Origin: CAUZIZ01 sp963579905
GTDB lineage: Bacteria > Acidobacteriota > UBA6911 > RPQK01 > JAJDTT01
Assembly: GCA_963579905.1 (NCBI GenBank)
Contig: CAUZIZ010000010.1
Coordinates: 1 to 64,000, forward strand
Length of the DNA stretch: 64,000 nucleotides
Direction of reading: 5' to 3'
Shown: positions 8,839-17,900 of the stretch, in pieces
Numbering within the stretch: position 1 is the stretch's first letter
How the letters are laid out: every line of letters begins with the position of its first letter
Program-made: the position numbers and the translations under genes
The notes under the pieces: model-generated
Database searches by the model: none
Told to the model about the DNA's origin: nothing
Seen by the model: only the letters and a program-made list of their open reading frames with translations

Positions 8839-9180
8839 ATGAAGGCTTGCCTGTTTTGTCAGATTGCCACCCGACAGCTACCGGCGGATATCGTAGCTGA
8901 GACGAAATTGGCGCTGGCCTTCCGAGATATTAGCCCCCAGGCACCGTGCCACATTCTTGTGATCCCAAAGAAGCACGTCGCTACGCTCCACGAGGCGACT
9001 CCCGAAGACGAGGAGTTGCTGGGACACCTGATGCTAGTTGCGCAGGGGATCGCTCGCGAACAGGAAGTGGCGGCTGCCTATAGAATCGTTATCAACAATG
9101 GGGCGAGCGCCGGGCAAACTGTGTTTCACCTGCACATTCACCTGCTCGCCGGCCGCCGCCTGGGCTGGCCTCCTGGCTAA
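8839..9180 (+). CDS. HINT-type histidine triad protein
   Basis: A 113-residue HIT protein of the HINT/PKCI branch. It has the N-terminal CLFCQI zinc-like pair, the sequence PQAPCHILVIPKKHV around residue 37, and the catalytic triad VFHLHIHLLAGR near the C-terminus. HINT proteins are nucleoside phosphoramidase-like hydrolases of broadly conserved but poorly defined housekeeping role. Length and architecture are typical. The gene sits nine bases after prmC and is followed by a 174-base gap before folE, so it probably ends the rpmE-prfA-prmC unit. It is clearly distinct from the longer HIT protein upstream of dnaA. Confidence 0.92.
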   Translation: MKACLFCQIATRQLPADIVAETKLALAFRDISPQAPCHILVIPKKHVATLHEATPEDEELLGHLMLVAQGIAREQEVAAAYRIVINNGASAGQTVFHLHIHLLAGRRLGWPPG

Positions 9181-9354
9181 TTATTCTGATTGTTCTGGAG
9201 GTTGTTCGTTCTCTGCCAGGGGGCACGCCACAGGCAACCCCGGACTCGCGAAAAGAGACTGTTCGAAGCGCTGTCCAGCCAACCCGAAGGCGCTTGATAT
9301 ACTGGAGATGGAAGTAAAGCAGGCTGAATCGAACAGCAACGGAGGCACGCTCGA

Positions 9355-9906
9355 ATGGATGACCTGATCAAGGAAATACTGGCCCGCCTGGGCGAGGACC
9401 CCGAAAGGGAGGGATTGGCGGGCACCCCAGAACGCGCGAGCAAGGCGTTTCGCTTTCTGACGAAGGGGTACCAGGACGATGTTGACAGCCTCCTCAACGG
9501 AGCGTTCTTCAAGGTGGCCTGCGACGAAATGGTTATCGTAAAGAACATCGAAGTCTACAGCCTCTGCGAGCACCATCTGCTACCCTTTTTCGGCAAGTGT
9601 CACGTTGGCTACCTTCCCTCGGATAGAGTGATCGGCTTGAGCAAGATTCCCAGGATCGTGGAGATGTTCGCACGGCGGCTCCAGGTTCAAGAACGGCTCA
9701 CCCAGGAGATTGCACAGACGCTGAACAGCAAGATTGAGCCCAAGGGGGTGGCGGTTGTCATAGAGGCGCAGCATCTCTGCATGATGATGCGCGGAGTGGA
9801 GAAACAGGGAACGCGAGTGACGACTTCGGCGATGCTGGGCAAGTTCCGCGAGGATCAGCGATCGCGTCTAGAGTTCTTGGCCCTGGTGAGGAGCAACGGG
9901 GAATGA
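9355..9906 (+). CDS. folE: GTP cyclohydrolase I
   Basis: FolE converts GTP to dihydroneopterin triphosphate, the first step of tetrahydrofolate synthesis. The 183-residue protein contains the metal-binding CEHHLLPFFG (residues about 64-73), the substrate-binding stretch around VIGLSKIPRIVE, and QHLCMMMRGV with the second zinc cysteine. All catalytic residues that I can recognise are present. A good GGAGG ribosome-binding site lies about ten bases before the ATG. The 174-base spacer upstream may hold its promoter, though I see no strong one. Its stop codon overlaps the start of a VWA-domain gene by four bases (ATGA), which implies cotranslation but no obvious functional link. Confidence 0.96.
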   Translation: MDDLIKEILARLGEDPEREGLAGTPERASKAFRFLTKGYQDDVDSLLNGAFFKVACDEMVIVKNIEVYSLCEHHLLPFFGKCHVGYLPSDRVIGLSKIPRIVEMFARRLQVQERLTQEIAQTLNSKIEPKGVAVVIEAQHLCMMMRGVEKQGTRVTTSAMLGKFREDQRSRLEFLALVRSNGE

Positions 9907-11381
9907 GACTGACGCAGAGCGGACTCGGAGGAACCTCAAGTGATACTCCCAAATACCTCGCAGGGGCCATTCTACTCAGCTTTTATCTGGGCGTGCTTGT
10001 CCTTGGTCAGGGAGCTAGTCAGGCACAGCAGGAAGATGCCCAGGTGCAGGAGGACCCGATTCGGGTGGATGTCAACCTGGTCATGCTGCGTTTTACGGTA
10101 AAGGACGCGCAACAGCAGTTTGCAAATACTTTAGCGGAGAAGGATTTTCGAGTTCTGGAGGAGGGAGTTCCTCGCGAGGTGGTATTGTTTGAGGCCCCCA
10201 AGAGTTCCGGACGCAAGCCTACCCGATTGTGGCTGGCGTTTTTGCTGGACGTCAGCGGGAGCACTTTCGCGACCAGAGCCGAGGAGATCATTGCGGCGCA
10301 GACCTTCCTGGATAACGTACACAACTTCACCCAAGTCGGAGTCTTTGGTTTCACCGACAAACTGATCCAGTTCCAGGATTTCACCGACCACCGGGACATG
10401 GCGGGGAAAGCCTTCCAGGCAGCGCGCCGGCACCTAGGCCGCACTGCAATCTACGACTCTGCAGAAGACTTGATCGCGAGTCTCAACAAGAAGGCGGCGG
10501 CCGACGATGGCAGGGTACTCATCATTGTTTCAGACGGCATGGACGACGAGTACACCAAGTCTGACCGCACCGCAGCACTGGCCCGCAGCGGCAAAATCAC
10601 CATTTACACAATACTGGTTCCGTCCGCTGCAACGCTCTACATCGGACCCTCTCCCTCAAGCGCCAATGCTGTTGATGAAGATGCGGACGAGAAGAAGCTT
10701 GCCTTTGGAAGGCTTTCCCAGGCGACCGGAGGAAAGCATTTCAGCGGACTCGAAACCATCCTCGACTTCGACTCCACTCTGGCGCAGATTAATGACGACA
10801 TCTTCGGAAATCTCTACACGATCGGGTATTACAGCGATCGCGTTCTCCAGGAAAAAGAGTTGGGAAAGATAAGGATTGATGTGGGTGTGCCGGGAATGCA
10901 GGCATCGGACCCCTTTAAACAGATTCCCGACTTGCTCCAGGTTAAGAGAAAGTTTATCGCGGCCCTGTTCGACAGCCAGGCCAACGCGGAAATGCCGGGC
11001 TATGCGAACAGAGACTTCAACGAGATTGGCGCGGAGATTGACATCCTCAAATCCAAGCGGGAAGGTGCGTCCGGCGTTGGGCTCCCGTTCAGAATCAAGA
11101 TAAGCCCCTTCACCCTCTCAAGGGGAAAAAAGGGTGGCGTTCGGGCACAACTGGGGATCATTGGCCAGTTGGTCGATTCTGCCGGCAACGAAGTAGTGCG
11201 TCTACGTGAGTTCTTTCGTGCTTCACTCTCGGCGAAAGAGATTCAGGCAGGGCGAGGAATCATTTACAGCAATAAACTCTTCGCGCCCCCGGGTGAATAC
11301 CATCTCAGGCTGGTGTTGCTCGAGATTCCCTCCTGGAAGATCGTCGTCTTTGAGAGGCCAGTGCTGATCACTTCCAGGTAG
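9903..11381 (+). CDS. Secreted VWA-domain protein (acidobacterial VWFA-related type)
   Basis: This 492-residue protein has an N-terminal hydrophobic signal/anchor (residues about 18-38), then a beta-rich segment typical of acidobacterial VWFA-related proteins (VNLVMLRFTVKDAQQQ and the DFRVLEEG pattern). The von Willebrand A domain follows, with an intact metal-ion-dependent adhesion site, DVSGS, near residue 116. The C-terminal 150 residues match nothing I know. Such proteins are expanded in Acidobacteriota; their ligands are unknown and they are thought to act outside the membrane. The start codon overlaps the folE stop. A second member of the family is encoded at 43.8 kb. Function beyond metal-dependent protein binding cannot be assigned. 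Confidence 0.85.
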   Translation: MRLTQSGLGGTSSDTPKYLAGAILLSFYLGVLVLGQGASQAQQEDAQVQEDPIRVDVNLVMLRFTVKDAQQQFANTLAEKDFRVLEEGVPREVVLFEAPKSSGRKPTRLWLAFLLDVSGSTFATRAEEIIAAQTFLDNVHNFTQVGVFGFTDKLIQFQDFTDHRDMAGKAFQAARRHLGRTAIYDSAEDLIASLNKKAAADDGRVLIIVSDGMDDEYTKSDRTAALARSGKITIYTILVPSAATLYIGPSPSSANAVDEDADEKKLAFGRLSQATGGKHFSGLETILDFDSTLAQINDDIFGNLYTIGYYSDRVLQEKELGKIRIDVGVPGMQASDPFKQIPDLLQVKRKFIAALFDSQANAEMPGYANRDFNEIGAEIDILKSKREGASGVGLPFRIKISPFTLSRGKKGGVRAQLGIIGQLVDSAGNEVVRLREFFRASLSAKEIQAGRGIIYSNKLFAPPGEYHLRLVLLEIPSWKIVVFERPVLITSR

Positions 11382-11390
11382 TCCACAAGT

Positions 11391-11423
11391 CCCCTTTCTC
11401 TTCCCGACTGAGGGTTAAAGGGG
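11391..11423. terminator. Possible bidirectional terminator hairpin
   Basis: CCCCTTT at 11391-11397 can pair with AAAGGGG at 11417-11423, with an inner CCC/GGG helix, between the convergent VWA and DUF374 genes. There is no convincing T-run after the stem on either strand, so a terminator role is uncertain. Confidence 0.3.
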
Positions 11424-12101
11424 CCGCCTGGATTCTACGCTGGACCCTGACCAGTCGTAGGCTTCGCAGTACTCTTTCAGGGTGTCCATGCTTTGCTGAT
11501 AGGTCCGGACCCAATCCTCGCCGCTAGCATCGGGAGGCACCGTGAAGGGAGGGCCTATCTTGACCAGAGCCGGAGAAAAAGGTTTCGGTATCCGAAATCC
11601 GTCCCAGCTCCGGGTATGCCAGAAACTCTTGGGCTCGATGTGGAAGGGGACAATGGGATGACCTGTCTTCTGAGATAGCCAGATTGGACCAGGCTTGACC
11701 TGGTACAAGGGACCTGTGGGGCCATCGATTGTGAATGCGACGTCTCCACCTCTTCGCAAATGACGTCTGAGCTCGAGCAGCGCCCTGGTACTTCCCCGAG
11801 TACTGGAGCCCCTGGCTGCCACGTATCCAAACTTTTCGATGATGCGGGCGATGTAGTCGCCGTCACCATGAGGGCTGGTGATGACGGAAATGTTCCGGAA
11901 ACGCCAGAAATGAGTGGCGTAGAAGATCTGATTGTGCCAGAAACTGAGAATTGCCGGAGTGCCGTCCTTCTTCAGCTGCTCGACGTGTTCCCAACCCTCG
12001 ACCCGGTAGCGCAACAGTGAGCCGATCATCCAAACGAGAGCCCAACCGCAGCGCCCCAAGAGGAAAAGTCTGGCCTGACTAGAGAAAGAGCCGTCAGTCA
12101 T
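11415..12101 (-). CDS. DUF374 lysophospholipid acyltransferase-like protein
   Basis: A 228-residue member of the DUF374 branch of the LPLAT superfamily. A hydrophobic stretch near the N-terminus (LLGRCGWALVWMIGSLL) suggests membrane association. The motifs SFWHNQIFYATHF and FTIDGPTGPLYQVKPG are characteristic: the His is the likely catalytic base and the DGPxGP block replaces the PEGT motif of classic acyltransferases. Members probably acylate a glycerophospholipid or lipid A-type substrate on the inner membrane; the exact acceptor is unknown. It lies downstream of tyrA on the same strand with a 56-base gap and converges on the VWA gene. A separate PlsC-type domain is present in the large fusion protein at 15 kb. 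Confidence 0.85.
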   Translation of the reverse strand: MTDGSFSSQARLFLLGRCGWALVWMIGSLLRYRVEGWEHVEQLKKDGTPAILSFWHNQIFYATHFWRFRNISVITSPHGDGDYIARIIEKFGYVAARGSSTRGSTRALLELRRHLRRGGDVAFTIDGPTGPLYQVKPGPIWLSQKTGHPIVPFHIEPKSFWHTRSWDGFRIPKPFSPALVKIGPPFTVPPDASGEDWVRTYQQSMDTLKEYCEAYDWSGSSVESRRPL

Positions 12102-12157
12102 CGATCGGGGCCGCCCCGCCCCAGCTGTGGGTAATGCCCGATCTCGAAGCAGGACAC

Positions 12158-12913
12158 CTAGCGAGATCCCTCACTGCGAGGGAGCGTACGGCTGAGCTCT
12201 TCATGGACAAGTCCAAGCCGTTCGATGAACTGCCGCCGACACTCTTCCGCGTAGGGGTTTTCACGTTCCAGATCCTGAAACAATTGATCTGTGTCGTGCT
12301 GGACACTCTCCACCAAGTGATAAAAGGTAGAAGGCCCAGGTGTGGAGATGGGGTGTCTTCCCCACCCAAGCTGTTTGATGGCCCGGGCGATCAAATGGAA
12401 GATCGCCTGACTCTGAGCGATGCGCCGATCATGGTCTTCGGGGGTGGTTTCGATTACTACCAATCGCCGAGCTTCAAGATGATTCCGGATTGTCCGGTAT
12501 GTCTCTGTACGAATACGTGCCGGACAAAGCGCGATCTTCAAACCCTCGATGCCCTCCCGGGCGCTGTCAGGACCAAAAAGAGGGTGGGTTCCCAGGACTT
12601 CGACGTAGGAAGGTAGAAGCGCCAGCAGAGAGCACAACGGTGCTTCCTTGACGCTGCAGGTATCGAGTACCACCTGGCCTGACTTAAGGCGGGGCGCCAT
12701 GTCACGACAGGTAGGCTCGATCGCCGAGATGGGAATACAGAGAATCAACAGCTGCGAGGCGATGACGTCCTGAAAACTGGAAGCCTCGGCGATTCCTTCT
12801 AGTTTGGTCGGATCAGAGTCGTAAACTCGCAGGTAGTTTCCTCGGGGTAGATAGCGATAGACCATCTTCCCGAAGCGCCCAAGGCCGACCAAACCTATGG
12901 TTTCGATTTGCAC
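12158..12913 (-). CDS. tyrA: Prephenate/arogenate dehydrogenase
   Basis: This enzyme performs the oxidative decarboxylation that leads from prephenate (or arogenate) to the tyrosine precursor. The 251-residue protein begins with a Rossmann motif GLVGLGRFGKMV for NAD(P), and contains LDTCSVKE and GTHPLFGPDS, which are typical of TyrA proteins. The all-helical dimerisation domain follows. The length is at the short end because no ACT or chorismate mutase domain is fused. Whether prephenate or arogenate is preferred cannot be told. pheA, for the sister branch, is found at 27.5 kb. The gene diverges from rnhB with only 38 bases between the two start codons. Confidence 0.9.
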   Translation of the reverse strand: MQIETIGLVGLGRFGKMVYRYLPRGNYLRVYDSDPTKLEGIAEASSFQDVIASQLLILCIPISAIEPTCRDMAPRLKSGQVVLDTCSVKEAPLCSLLALLPSYVEVLGTHPLFGPDSAREGIEGLKIALCPARIRTETYRTIRNHLEARRLVVIETTPEDHDRRIAQSQAIFHLIARAIKQLGWGRHPISTPGPSTFYHLVESVQHDTDQLFQDLERENPYAEECRRQFIERLGLVHEELSRTLPRSEGSR

Positions 12914-12951
12914 AGAGGGACATTATAATAGAAAGCCAAAGCCCCGAGAAC

Positions 12952-13941
12952 ATGCTGCGTATAGATCCGGAAGATGTGGAGATAGGTTGGACCGTAGCCG
13001 AGATTCGACAGCGCCTTGTCGATGGCGGCCGACCCATTCCGCGGGGGATGCTGAGGAAAATGGAAAAGGATCCCCGGGCTAGTGTTCGGAAACTCGGCGG
13101 GCAGATCAGGAGAAGAAGCGAAACCAGTCGAATCGAGCGGTCCCGCTTACGGTCACTGCTAAGCGTGGAGCGCAGGCTGCGGGCATCGGGAGTCAGTTCT
13201 ATTGCGGGAGTCGACGAGGTAGGGGTAGGGCCTCTCGCCGGGCCGGTCGTTGCCGCCGCCGTGGTCTTCCCGCCAGGAGCCGCCATTGAAGGTGTCGACG
13301 ACTCGAAGCGTCTGAGAGAAAAGGAGCGTGAGCGCTTGGCGCCCGTCATTTCTGAGCGAGCACTAGGGGTAGGGATTGGGCTAGCAGATGTGGACGAGAT
13401 CGATCAGCTAAACGTGTATCAGGCGGCGTTGCTTTCCATGAAGCGCGCAGTCGAAAATCTGCCCGTACTCCCGGAACACATCCTCGTTGATGCGCGATCT
13501 ATCCCTGGGCTCGATGTCCCCCAGAGTGCGCTTAGAAAGGGCGACCAAGTTAGTTTTTCCATTGCTGCAGCCTCCATTGTGGCGAAGACCCACCGAGATG
13601 CCCTGATGCGCAAACTTGATCGGCGGCACCCGGAGTACGGGTTTGGCCGGCACAAGGGTTACGGCACCCCCGAGCACCAGAGGGCAATCCGGCAACACGG
13701 GCTTTTGCCGGTGCACCGAAAGTCGTTCCTTTCTCTGGAGGAGATTCGGGGCGAGTATTCTCCAACGTTCTATCAGTTGAAAAGAGAACTGGGGGAAGTT
13801 GGTTCAGAGGACGGCCTCGGGAGTCTTGAGAAGAAACTCATCTCCTGCCACTCGAGGCTAGCTAGCCAGGAAACCCGAAAACTCAGAATTCTGGTGGGCC
13901 GTAGGTGGCAGCAACTCAGGAATCGACATGGAAGCGGATAG
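12952..13941 (+). CDS. rnhB: Ribonuclease HII with altered GRG motif
   Basis: RNase HII cuts RNA in RNA/DNA hybrids and excises single ribonucleotides from DNA. The 329-residue protein has an 80-residue basic N-terminal extension, similar to that of Bacillus-type RnhB. Catalytic residues can be placed at D88 and E89 in the core motif, D in ILVDARS and D in THRDALM. The substrate-sensing motif normally reads GRG (or GKG) but here reads G91-V92-G93 (gta codon at 13225-13227). The family's Arg/Lys at this position contacts the nucleic acid backbone, so specificity or activity may differ. A further C-terminal 60 residues are not part of the classic domain. pcm overlaps its end by 14 bases. Confidence 0.9.
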   Translation: MLRIDPEDVEIGWTVAEIRQRLVDGGRPIPRGMLRKMEKDPRASVRKLGGQIRRRSETSRIERSRLRSLLSVERRLRASGVSSIAGVDEVGVGPLAGPVVAAAVVFPPGAAIEGVDDSKRLREKERERLAPVISERALGVGIGLADVDEIDQLNVYQAALLSMKRAVENLPVLPEHILVDARSIPGLDVPQSALRKGDQVSFSIAAASIVAKTHRDALMRKLDRRHPEYGFGRHKGYGTPEHQRAIRQHGLLPVHRKSFLSLEEIRGEYSPTFYQLKRELGEVGSEDGLGSLEKKLISCHSRLASQETRKLRILVGRRWQQLRNRHGSG

Positions 13942-14596
13942 CCCGTATCGCCTCGAACGCAAGCGCATGGTGGAGACTCAGCTGAAGAGCCGCGGAATCC
14001 AAGATCCAGGAGTGCTATCCGCTTTCTTGAAGGTGCCACGACACAAATTCGTGCCGCCGGATTTACTGGACCAGGCCTATCGGGATGGGCCCCTGCCCAT
14101 CGGCTACAACCAGACTATCAGTCAGCCATATATAGTGGCGGTCATGGTGCAGCAAGCGAACACCGGTCCGGGTGAGCGCGTTCTGGAATTGGGGACGGGC
14201 AGCGGATATCAGGCCGCAATTCTGGCGGAGCTGGGATCCGAGGTGTATACGGTCGAGCGGATTCCGGAGCTTGCCGAGCAAGCCGAGACTCGCTTGGAGC
14301 GCTTGGGGTACGGCAAAATAAATGTTCGATTATCGAACGGAACGCTTGGATGGGAGGAGCAAGCCCCCTTCGATGCGATCATTGTTTCGGCAGCGGCTCC
14401 CAAGATTCCGGACCCTCTACTAGGGCAGTTGGCCGAAGGCGGCCGTCTGATAATCCCGCTGGACGATGGCCCGTCCCAGATTTTGAGTGTCGTAGAACAC
14501 ACCCCTGGGGGTTTCCGGAAGCATCAAGGAGACCGGTGCACCTTTGTACCCCTGCTTGGGAAGTATGGCCGGAAGAGGGACCCGCTGGTCCAGTGA
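13928..14596 (+). CDS. pcm: Protein-L-isoaspartate O-methyltransferase
   Basis: Pcm repairs aged proteins by methylating L-isoaspartyl residues with S-adenosylmethionine. The 222 residues show the family signature QTISQPYIVAVM, the SAM-binding motif LELGTGSGYQAAILA at about residue 80, and VYTVERIPELAE. The C-terminal region has the usual LIIPLDDG pattern. The ATG lies inside the end of rnhB (14-base overlap) and is preceded by AGGA, so the two genes are likely cotranslated; there is no known functional link. A tRNA-Ser gene on the opposite strand lies 24 bases downstream. Length and motifs are normal. Confidence 0.94.
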   Translation: MEADSPYRLERKRMVETQLKSRGIQDPGVLSAFLKVPRHKFVPPDLLDQAYRDGPLPIGYNQTISQPYIVAVMVQQANTGPGERVLELGTGSGYQAAILAELGSEVYTVERIPELAEQAETRLERLGYGKINVRLSNGTLGWEEQAPFDAIIVSAAAPKIPDPLLGQLAEGGRLIIPLDDGPSQILSVVEHTPGGFRKHQGDRCTFVPLLGKYGRKRDPLVQ

Positions 14597-14620
14597 GTTG
14601 CTTTGGCAGAAAGAAAAGGT

Positions 14621-14712
14621 TGGCGGAGAGGGGGGGATTCGAACCCCCGACCCAGGTCACCCCGAGTAACTGCTTAGCAGGCAGCCCTGTTCAGCCACTC
14701 CAGCACCTCTCC
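14621..14712 (-). tRNA. tRNA-Ser (anticodon GCU)
   Basis: On the minus strand a class II tRNA can be folded. The acceptor stem GGAGAGG pairs with the 3' end CCTCTCC, the anticodon stem CTGCC/T... encloses the loop CTGCTAA with anticodon GCT, and a long variable arm and a T-arm with GGTTCGAATCC are present. The discriminator G and the terminal CCA are encoded (14624-14621). Anticodon GCU decodes AGC/AGU serine codons. It stands alone between pcm and the fusion gene. Confidence 0.95.
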
Positions 14713-14977
14713 CTCTGGCTAGTAGGACAGGCCGCCAATTCTAGAAGAAAGTCGGTGCACCGGTCAATCCTGCGGTCTGTTGGGCTGCACGACAGCAACG
14801 TGGTGTTGTTGGAGTGGACGGGCCTGCGATTATTTGAACGACGGGTTTCACGCCGGAGTCCGCCTGTTCGGTGTTCTTCGGGTTATGATTCGACATTTCC
14901 CTGAGCTGGAGGAGGCAACCGCCAAACCGCTGAATATAAAACTGGCGAATGTCGAAGGGAAGACCCTTCCAATCCCG

Positions 14978-17900
14978 TCAGATAGAGCCGGGTGTGCGCG
15001 CCATCTCTTGAATTCGGCTCCGGACGTCCTCTGCGATCTGGTGGTACAAACCCAGCTGTGGGCCATCGGGATCTTCAGCAGAGTACTCCGCCATGTTTAT
15101 TGGCGAACCGAAGGTAACGTTTAGTCGATGTGGCCGGGGCAGGAATCTGCCGGCAGGAAGGGCTCGGTAGGCTCCGCTTATGTAAGTAGGGACGATCGGG
15201 ACCTTCAGTTCCCAGGCCATCAAACCAAGACCCGCCTTGAAGTCCTGTAGCTCACCGGTTCTGGATCGCGTTCCCTCGGGAAAGATCAGTACCGGATCAC
15301 CCCTTTCCAGGAGAGTTCGTGCTGTCCGCAGCCCTGCGAGAGACGTTTCCTCGCGCTCGATCGGAACCACGTTGAGGAGCGTGCTGAAGATCCAGCCTTT
15401 CAGGGGCGAATCGAAAAAATAGTCGCGCGCTCCCAACACCCGGAGCTTCTGGGCCTGTGCCCCCCCGACGATCTGACTCAGAGCGGATATAACGGCCCCG
15501 GTGTCGAGGTGGCTGGAGTGATTGGCGGCAATGATGAAGCTGCCCTCGGGCAAGGAGTCCAGTCCAGGCCTCAGGCGGAAGTAGAGTCGGTAGAAAGCCT
15601 TGAGGCTCGCGAAAGAAAGTCTCTGACAGACGCGGTCGAAAACTGGGCGCTCCGAGTAGGGAAGCAGTGAGCGTGGCTGGAGGGACGAGGCGTTGTCCTT
15701 GACGGCGCCCGAGCCAGAATCGCTGGCTCGTATCAACTCGAATAGATGCTCCACCAGCTGAAGGGAGGTTGCCTTCTCGTCCGGAATGGTCAAGGCGAAT
15801 CGATGCTCGACAAAGAGCAGCAACTCGATTGCCATCAGGGAATCCAACCCCAGGTCCAGGTACAGATGGCTGCGTTCTCTGATCTCAGCAGCGCGCAGAC
15901 CGCTAAGGCGACTCAGCTCGGCGATGAGATCAAGCTCTCCCTGGCGTTTGCCTCCCGCTTCAGCTGTTGGCCCCTGACCTTCGAGACCTTGGAGCCCCAG
16001 ACGTTGCACCAGCTCCCGCCGCACCACGGCGCGTGAGATGGAGCCCGAATTCTGGCGAGGCAATCGGGTGTCCTGGAAGTGTACATGCTGGAATCGTTGG
16101 TAACTGGGCAGTTCTTTGGCCAGCGAGCGAATGTCTTTCTGGATTTCCGAGGTCCTCTCGGCAAAAGCAGGCTGTCCCGGGCCCAGGCGGCCCGGGACAA
16201 TCACGGCATGCACGTCTTCAGTGAGGCCATTCCGTAGGCCCAGGACGCAGATCTCTCCAATTCCGGAGAGCTCTTGATAAAGAGCCTCGAGATCGGACGG
16301 ATAGACGTTCTTGCCTGCACCGGTCACAATGACATCCTTCTTGCGCCCGGTAATGTAGAGGTATCCATCCTCGTCCACCCAGCCGAGATCCCCGGTGTGA
16401 AACCAACCCGCTTGAATGGCTGCTTCCGTGGCTTCCTGATTTTTGTAGTATCCCTTCATGAGGCTGGGGGTCTGCACGATGATTTCGCCGATGCCGTCCT
16501 CATCCGGCTGGAAGATCCTCAGCTCGACGCCAGGCAGCGGTTTACCGGCGGATCCCTTGCGACTGCGATTCAGGGGGTTCACGGTTAGAACCGGTGCCGT
16601 CTCGGTGAGGCCGTAGCCCTCGGATAGGGGCATGCCCAGTGCCTTGAAATCCTCGTAGAGCTCTTCTCCCAGGGAAGAGCCCCCGGTGACGAATATTCGG
16701 ATCTGCCCACCGAACTCTTGATGGACTCGGGCGAAGATCTTTTTCCCAACGTTTCTGCCGAACGTTCGTTCAATAGATTTGCTTAGTTGTTTGGAGGTAG
16801 CCAAGAGATTCGACTTCAGGGTCGACTTCGAACTCCCGAGGATCCGCCGGTCAATGTCGTCGCGAATTAGGGAGTAGAGGGTGGGAACTCCCAACATGCA
16901 GGTGGTTCCGGTCTCACGCATCGTTTCCAGAATGATTCTCGGTTTGAGGGAGCGAATGTAGGTGATAGTGGATCCGCCGTAGATGGGCATCAGGAAGCCA
17001 CAGCTGAACTCCAGGGCGTGATACAGAGGGAGTACTGAGAGCAGCTGGTCCGCTTCGTAAATCGGCAGGTAACGGCTCACACCCAGAAGATTATTGAGAA
17101 AGTTGCTATGGGTATGCATGGCCCCCTTGGGGTCAACAGTGGTACCCGTGGTAAAGATGATGGAGGCGAGATCGTCCGGCCCAGGTGCGGGCAGGGAATC
17201 AGGCATAGGCTCGGTCTCGGGTTGGTCCACACCAGTGCTCCGGGGGTAAGCGGCAATCCCAAAAGGAGAGCAGCTGTCGTCCACGTCGAGTAGAAGGATC
17301 GGATTCCCATCTCCCTCGTTTTGCTCAAGGCTCTCGGGGGAGAATCGAGTCAAGCACTTCTGGGAAGCGAGGATCCCGCGAGCCTCGGTGAAATGAGCAA
17401 CGGACCAGACCTCTCGATACCAGGTTTGAGAGTCCAGGGGAACCACGACCAAGCCGACAGAAACAGCTCCTAGATAGGTAATTCCCCATTCGGGCTGATT
17501 CTCTGAGTAGAGAACGATGCGGTCACCCTTCCGAAAACCCAATCCATAAAGTCTACGGCCAATCTGATCTGCGGCTGCCAGGACTTCGGCGTAGGTGTAT
17601 CGTTGCCATTCCTTGTCACGACGAATCTGAAGGGCCACTTTGTCGGGAATTCTAGCTGCGGTCCGCTTCAATAACTCGGGGATACTGGAAATAGAAGCGG
17701 CCTCCGCTGGGATTTCGTGGTCGGGCTCGAGGGTACCCGCACCCTCGACCTTGAGGATGTATTTCTTGACTCCAGGAATGTGGACATTCTGGATGTAATG
17801 CCGCCAGTTGAGCCGGGTGACGTCAAAGTAGAAACGGTCCTGCTCTTCTTGTGGAAAAGAGTTGAGCAGGCGCAGCGTGTTGTCCACACTGAATGAGCAT

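Noticed and set aside
14780..15124. 114-codon plus-strand frame overlapping the end of the ElbD-like gene
   Set aside because: It is antisense to the acyltransferase domain, has no motif, and the spacer part looks non-coding.
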